A DNA stretch of 5,840 bases from Bacillota bacterium. GTDB lineage: Bacteria > Bacillota > Sulfobacillia > RBS10-35 > JAJYVN01. How positions within the stretch are numbered: the first letter of the stretch is position 1; each line of letters opens with the position of its first letter. Shown one piece after another: positions 4,832 through 5,840 of this stretch. The DNA lies in contig JAKAUG010000132.1 of assembly GCA_021827805.1 (NCBI GenBank), positions 1 to 5,840 on the forward strand. Reading direction: 5' to 3'. Position numbers and translations under genes: made by a program. The notes under the pieces are model-generated. The model was not told the DNA's origin. It made no database searches and saw only the letters and a list, made by a program, of their open reading frames with translations.

Positions 4832-5840
4832 CTAGACGCGGGGCTGGGCAAAGCGCTCCAGGAAGGTGTGCTCAAGCCACGTCGTATGGTAGTCCCCGGT
4901 CTGGAAATCGGGATCCTCAAGCAGGCGGCGCTGCAGGCCGACGGTCGTGCGGATCCCCTCCACCTCGAACTCCGCGAGGGCGCGCTGCATGCGCACGATC
5001 GCCTCGGCCCGATCGCGGCCCCAGGTGATGACCTTGCACAGCAGCGAATCGTAGTACGACTGCACCGTGTATCCGGGATAGGCGCCATCGTCCACGCGCA
5101 CCCAGGGTCCGGAGGGGGGCGACCAGCGCGTGATCGTCCCCGGCGAGGGGGTGAAGCGCTGCTCCGGGTCCTCCGCGTTGATCCGGCACTCCAGGGCGGC
5201 GCCGCGCGCGACCACGTCCTCCTGGGTGATCTCGAGCGGCTCCCCCGCGGCGACGCGGATCTGCTCCTTGACCAGGTCGATGCCGGTGATGAGCTCCGTG
5301 GTCGGGTGCTCGACCTGGATGCGGGTGTTCATTTCGATGAAGTAGAAGCGGCCCTCGCGGTCCAGGAGGAACTCCACCGTGCCGGCGCCCACGTAGTGCA
5401 CGGCCTGGGCCGCAGTCACCGCGGCGCTGGCCATGCTGCCCCGCAGTTCGGGCGTGAGGATCGGGCAGAGTGCCTCCTCAAGGATCTTCTGCCGGCGCCT
5501 CTGCAGGGAGGAGTCGCGTTCCCCCAGATGCAGGGTGCGACCGTGCCGGTCGGCGAGGACCTGGAACTCGACGTGCCGGGGCCGGTCCAGGTAGCGTTCC
5601 ACATACAGCTCGGCGTTGCCGAAGGACAGGGCGGCCTCGCGCTGGGCAGCCCCGAAGGCGTCCCTCAACTCCTGGGGGGAGCGGGCCACGCGGATGCCGC
5701 GGCCGCCGCCCCCGCTCGCGGCCTTGAGGAGCACGGGGTAGCCGATCTCCGCGGCCGCGACGACGGCATCCTCCTCGCCGCACGGGCCAGGCGTCCCCGC
5801 GATCACCGGAACGCCAACCTGCTGCATGCGCTGCCGGGCC
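4832..5840 (-). CDS. accC: Biotin carboxylase (acetyl-/acyl-CoA carboxylase subunit), 5' partial
   Basis: Biotin carboxylase uses ATP and bicarbonate to carboxylate biotin on its carrier protein, the first half-reaction of acetyl-CoA and related carboxylases. The frame is open to the window edge; about 335 residues are seen, and roughly 120 N-terminal residues (the first Rossmann-like domain) lie beyond it. Numbering from Met at 5827, Lys35 and the ATP loop SGGGGRG (38-44) are followed by RHVEFQVLAD (84-93), then metal ligands Glu152 and Glu165. EMNTRIQVEH (165-174) carries the catalytic Arg169, Gln171 and Glu173; Arg215 lies in ECRINAED. The C terminus FQTGDYHTTWLE (308-319) is complete. Oddities are QRRRQK (108-114 region) where QRRHQK is common, and EEALCP where EEAPxP is usual. 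No biotin carrier gene follows; any accB would be upstream. A role in a propionyl- or other acyl-CoA carboxylase is possible. Confidence 0.94.
   Translation of the reverse strand, partial: ARQRMQQVGVPVIAGTPGPCGEEDAVVAAAEIGYPVLLKAASGGGGRGIRVARSPQELRDAFGAAQREAALSFGNAELYVERYLDRPRHVEFQVLADRHGRTLHLGERDSSLQRRRQKILEEALCPILTPELRGSMASAAVTAAQAVHYVGAGTVEFLLDREGRFYFIEMNTRIQVEHPTTELITGIDLVKEQIRVAAGEPLEITQEDVVARGAALECRINAEDPEQRFTPSPGTITRWSPPSGPWVRVDDGAYPGYTVQSYYDSLLCKVITWGRDRAEAIVRMQRALAEFEVEGIRTTVGLQRRLLEDPDFQTGDYHTTWLEHTFLERFAQPRV

Noticed and set aside
1..5840. Mobile element, CRISPR, toxin-antitoxin or defence system
   Set aside because: All open frames with support are housekeeping or metabolic families, with no tandem repeats, transposase motifs or atypical base composition seen.

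Overview
This is a GC-rich (roughly 70%) bacterial window holding eight protein-coding genes packed almost end to end. Six lie on the + strand and two face them on the - strand. The order ecfT - truA - rplM - rpsI - (nitroreductase) - cwlD matches, as I recall it, the conserved Bacillus subtilis block ecfT-truA-rplM-rpsI-ybaJ-ybaK-cwlD. CwlD is a spore-cortex-type amidase, so the best reading is a high-GC member of the Firmicutes (a Symbiobacterium-, Thermaerobacter-, Sulfobacillus- or Limnochordia-like lineage). No gene here names the species. Starts on the + strand are GTG and seven of eight stops are TAG.

Layout. Positions 1-758 hold the membrane subunit EcfT of an energy-coupling-factor vitamin/metal importer, missing only a few N-terminal residues. 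It is followed at once by tRNA pseudouridine synthase TruA (about 764-1582). A 145-bp gap contains an inverted repeat and a good vegetative promoter (TTGACG, 17 bp, TAGACT) for the ribosomal protein genes rplM (L13, 1728-2165) and rpsI (S9, 2223-2630). Next come a compact nitroreductase-fold protein (2662-3165) and a membrane-anchored N-acetylmuramoyl-L-alanine amidase of CwlD type (3253-4050). On the - strand a biotin carboxylase subunit (accC, 5' end beyond the window, 5840-4832) is followed 30 bp later by a short-chain dehydrogenase (4801-4004). The 3' end of the dehydrogenase overlaps the 3' end of cwlD by 47 bp.

Functionally the + strand is a translation/housekeeping block: rRNA-binding proteins and tRNA modification, with a transporter subunit before and a cell-wall enzyme after. 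The - strand pair is unrelated metabolism (biotin-dependent carboxylation plus an NAD(P)-linked alcohol/ketone oxidoreductase). It marks where the conserved synteny ends.

I found no RNA genes, CRISPR array, insertion sequence or phage gene, and no convincing new defence or mobile system. The observations worth a second look are modest: the nitroreductase with altered cofactor-contact positions, GC hairpins over two start regions, the TAG stop bias, the convergent gene overlap, and non-consensus residues in AccC. No gene-free stretch exceeds 145 bp.
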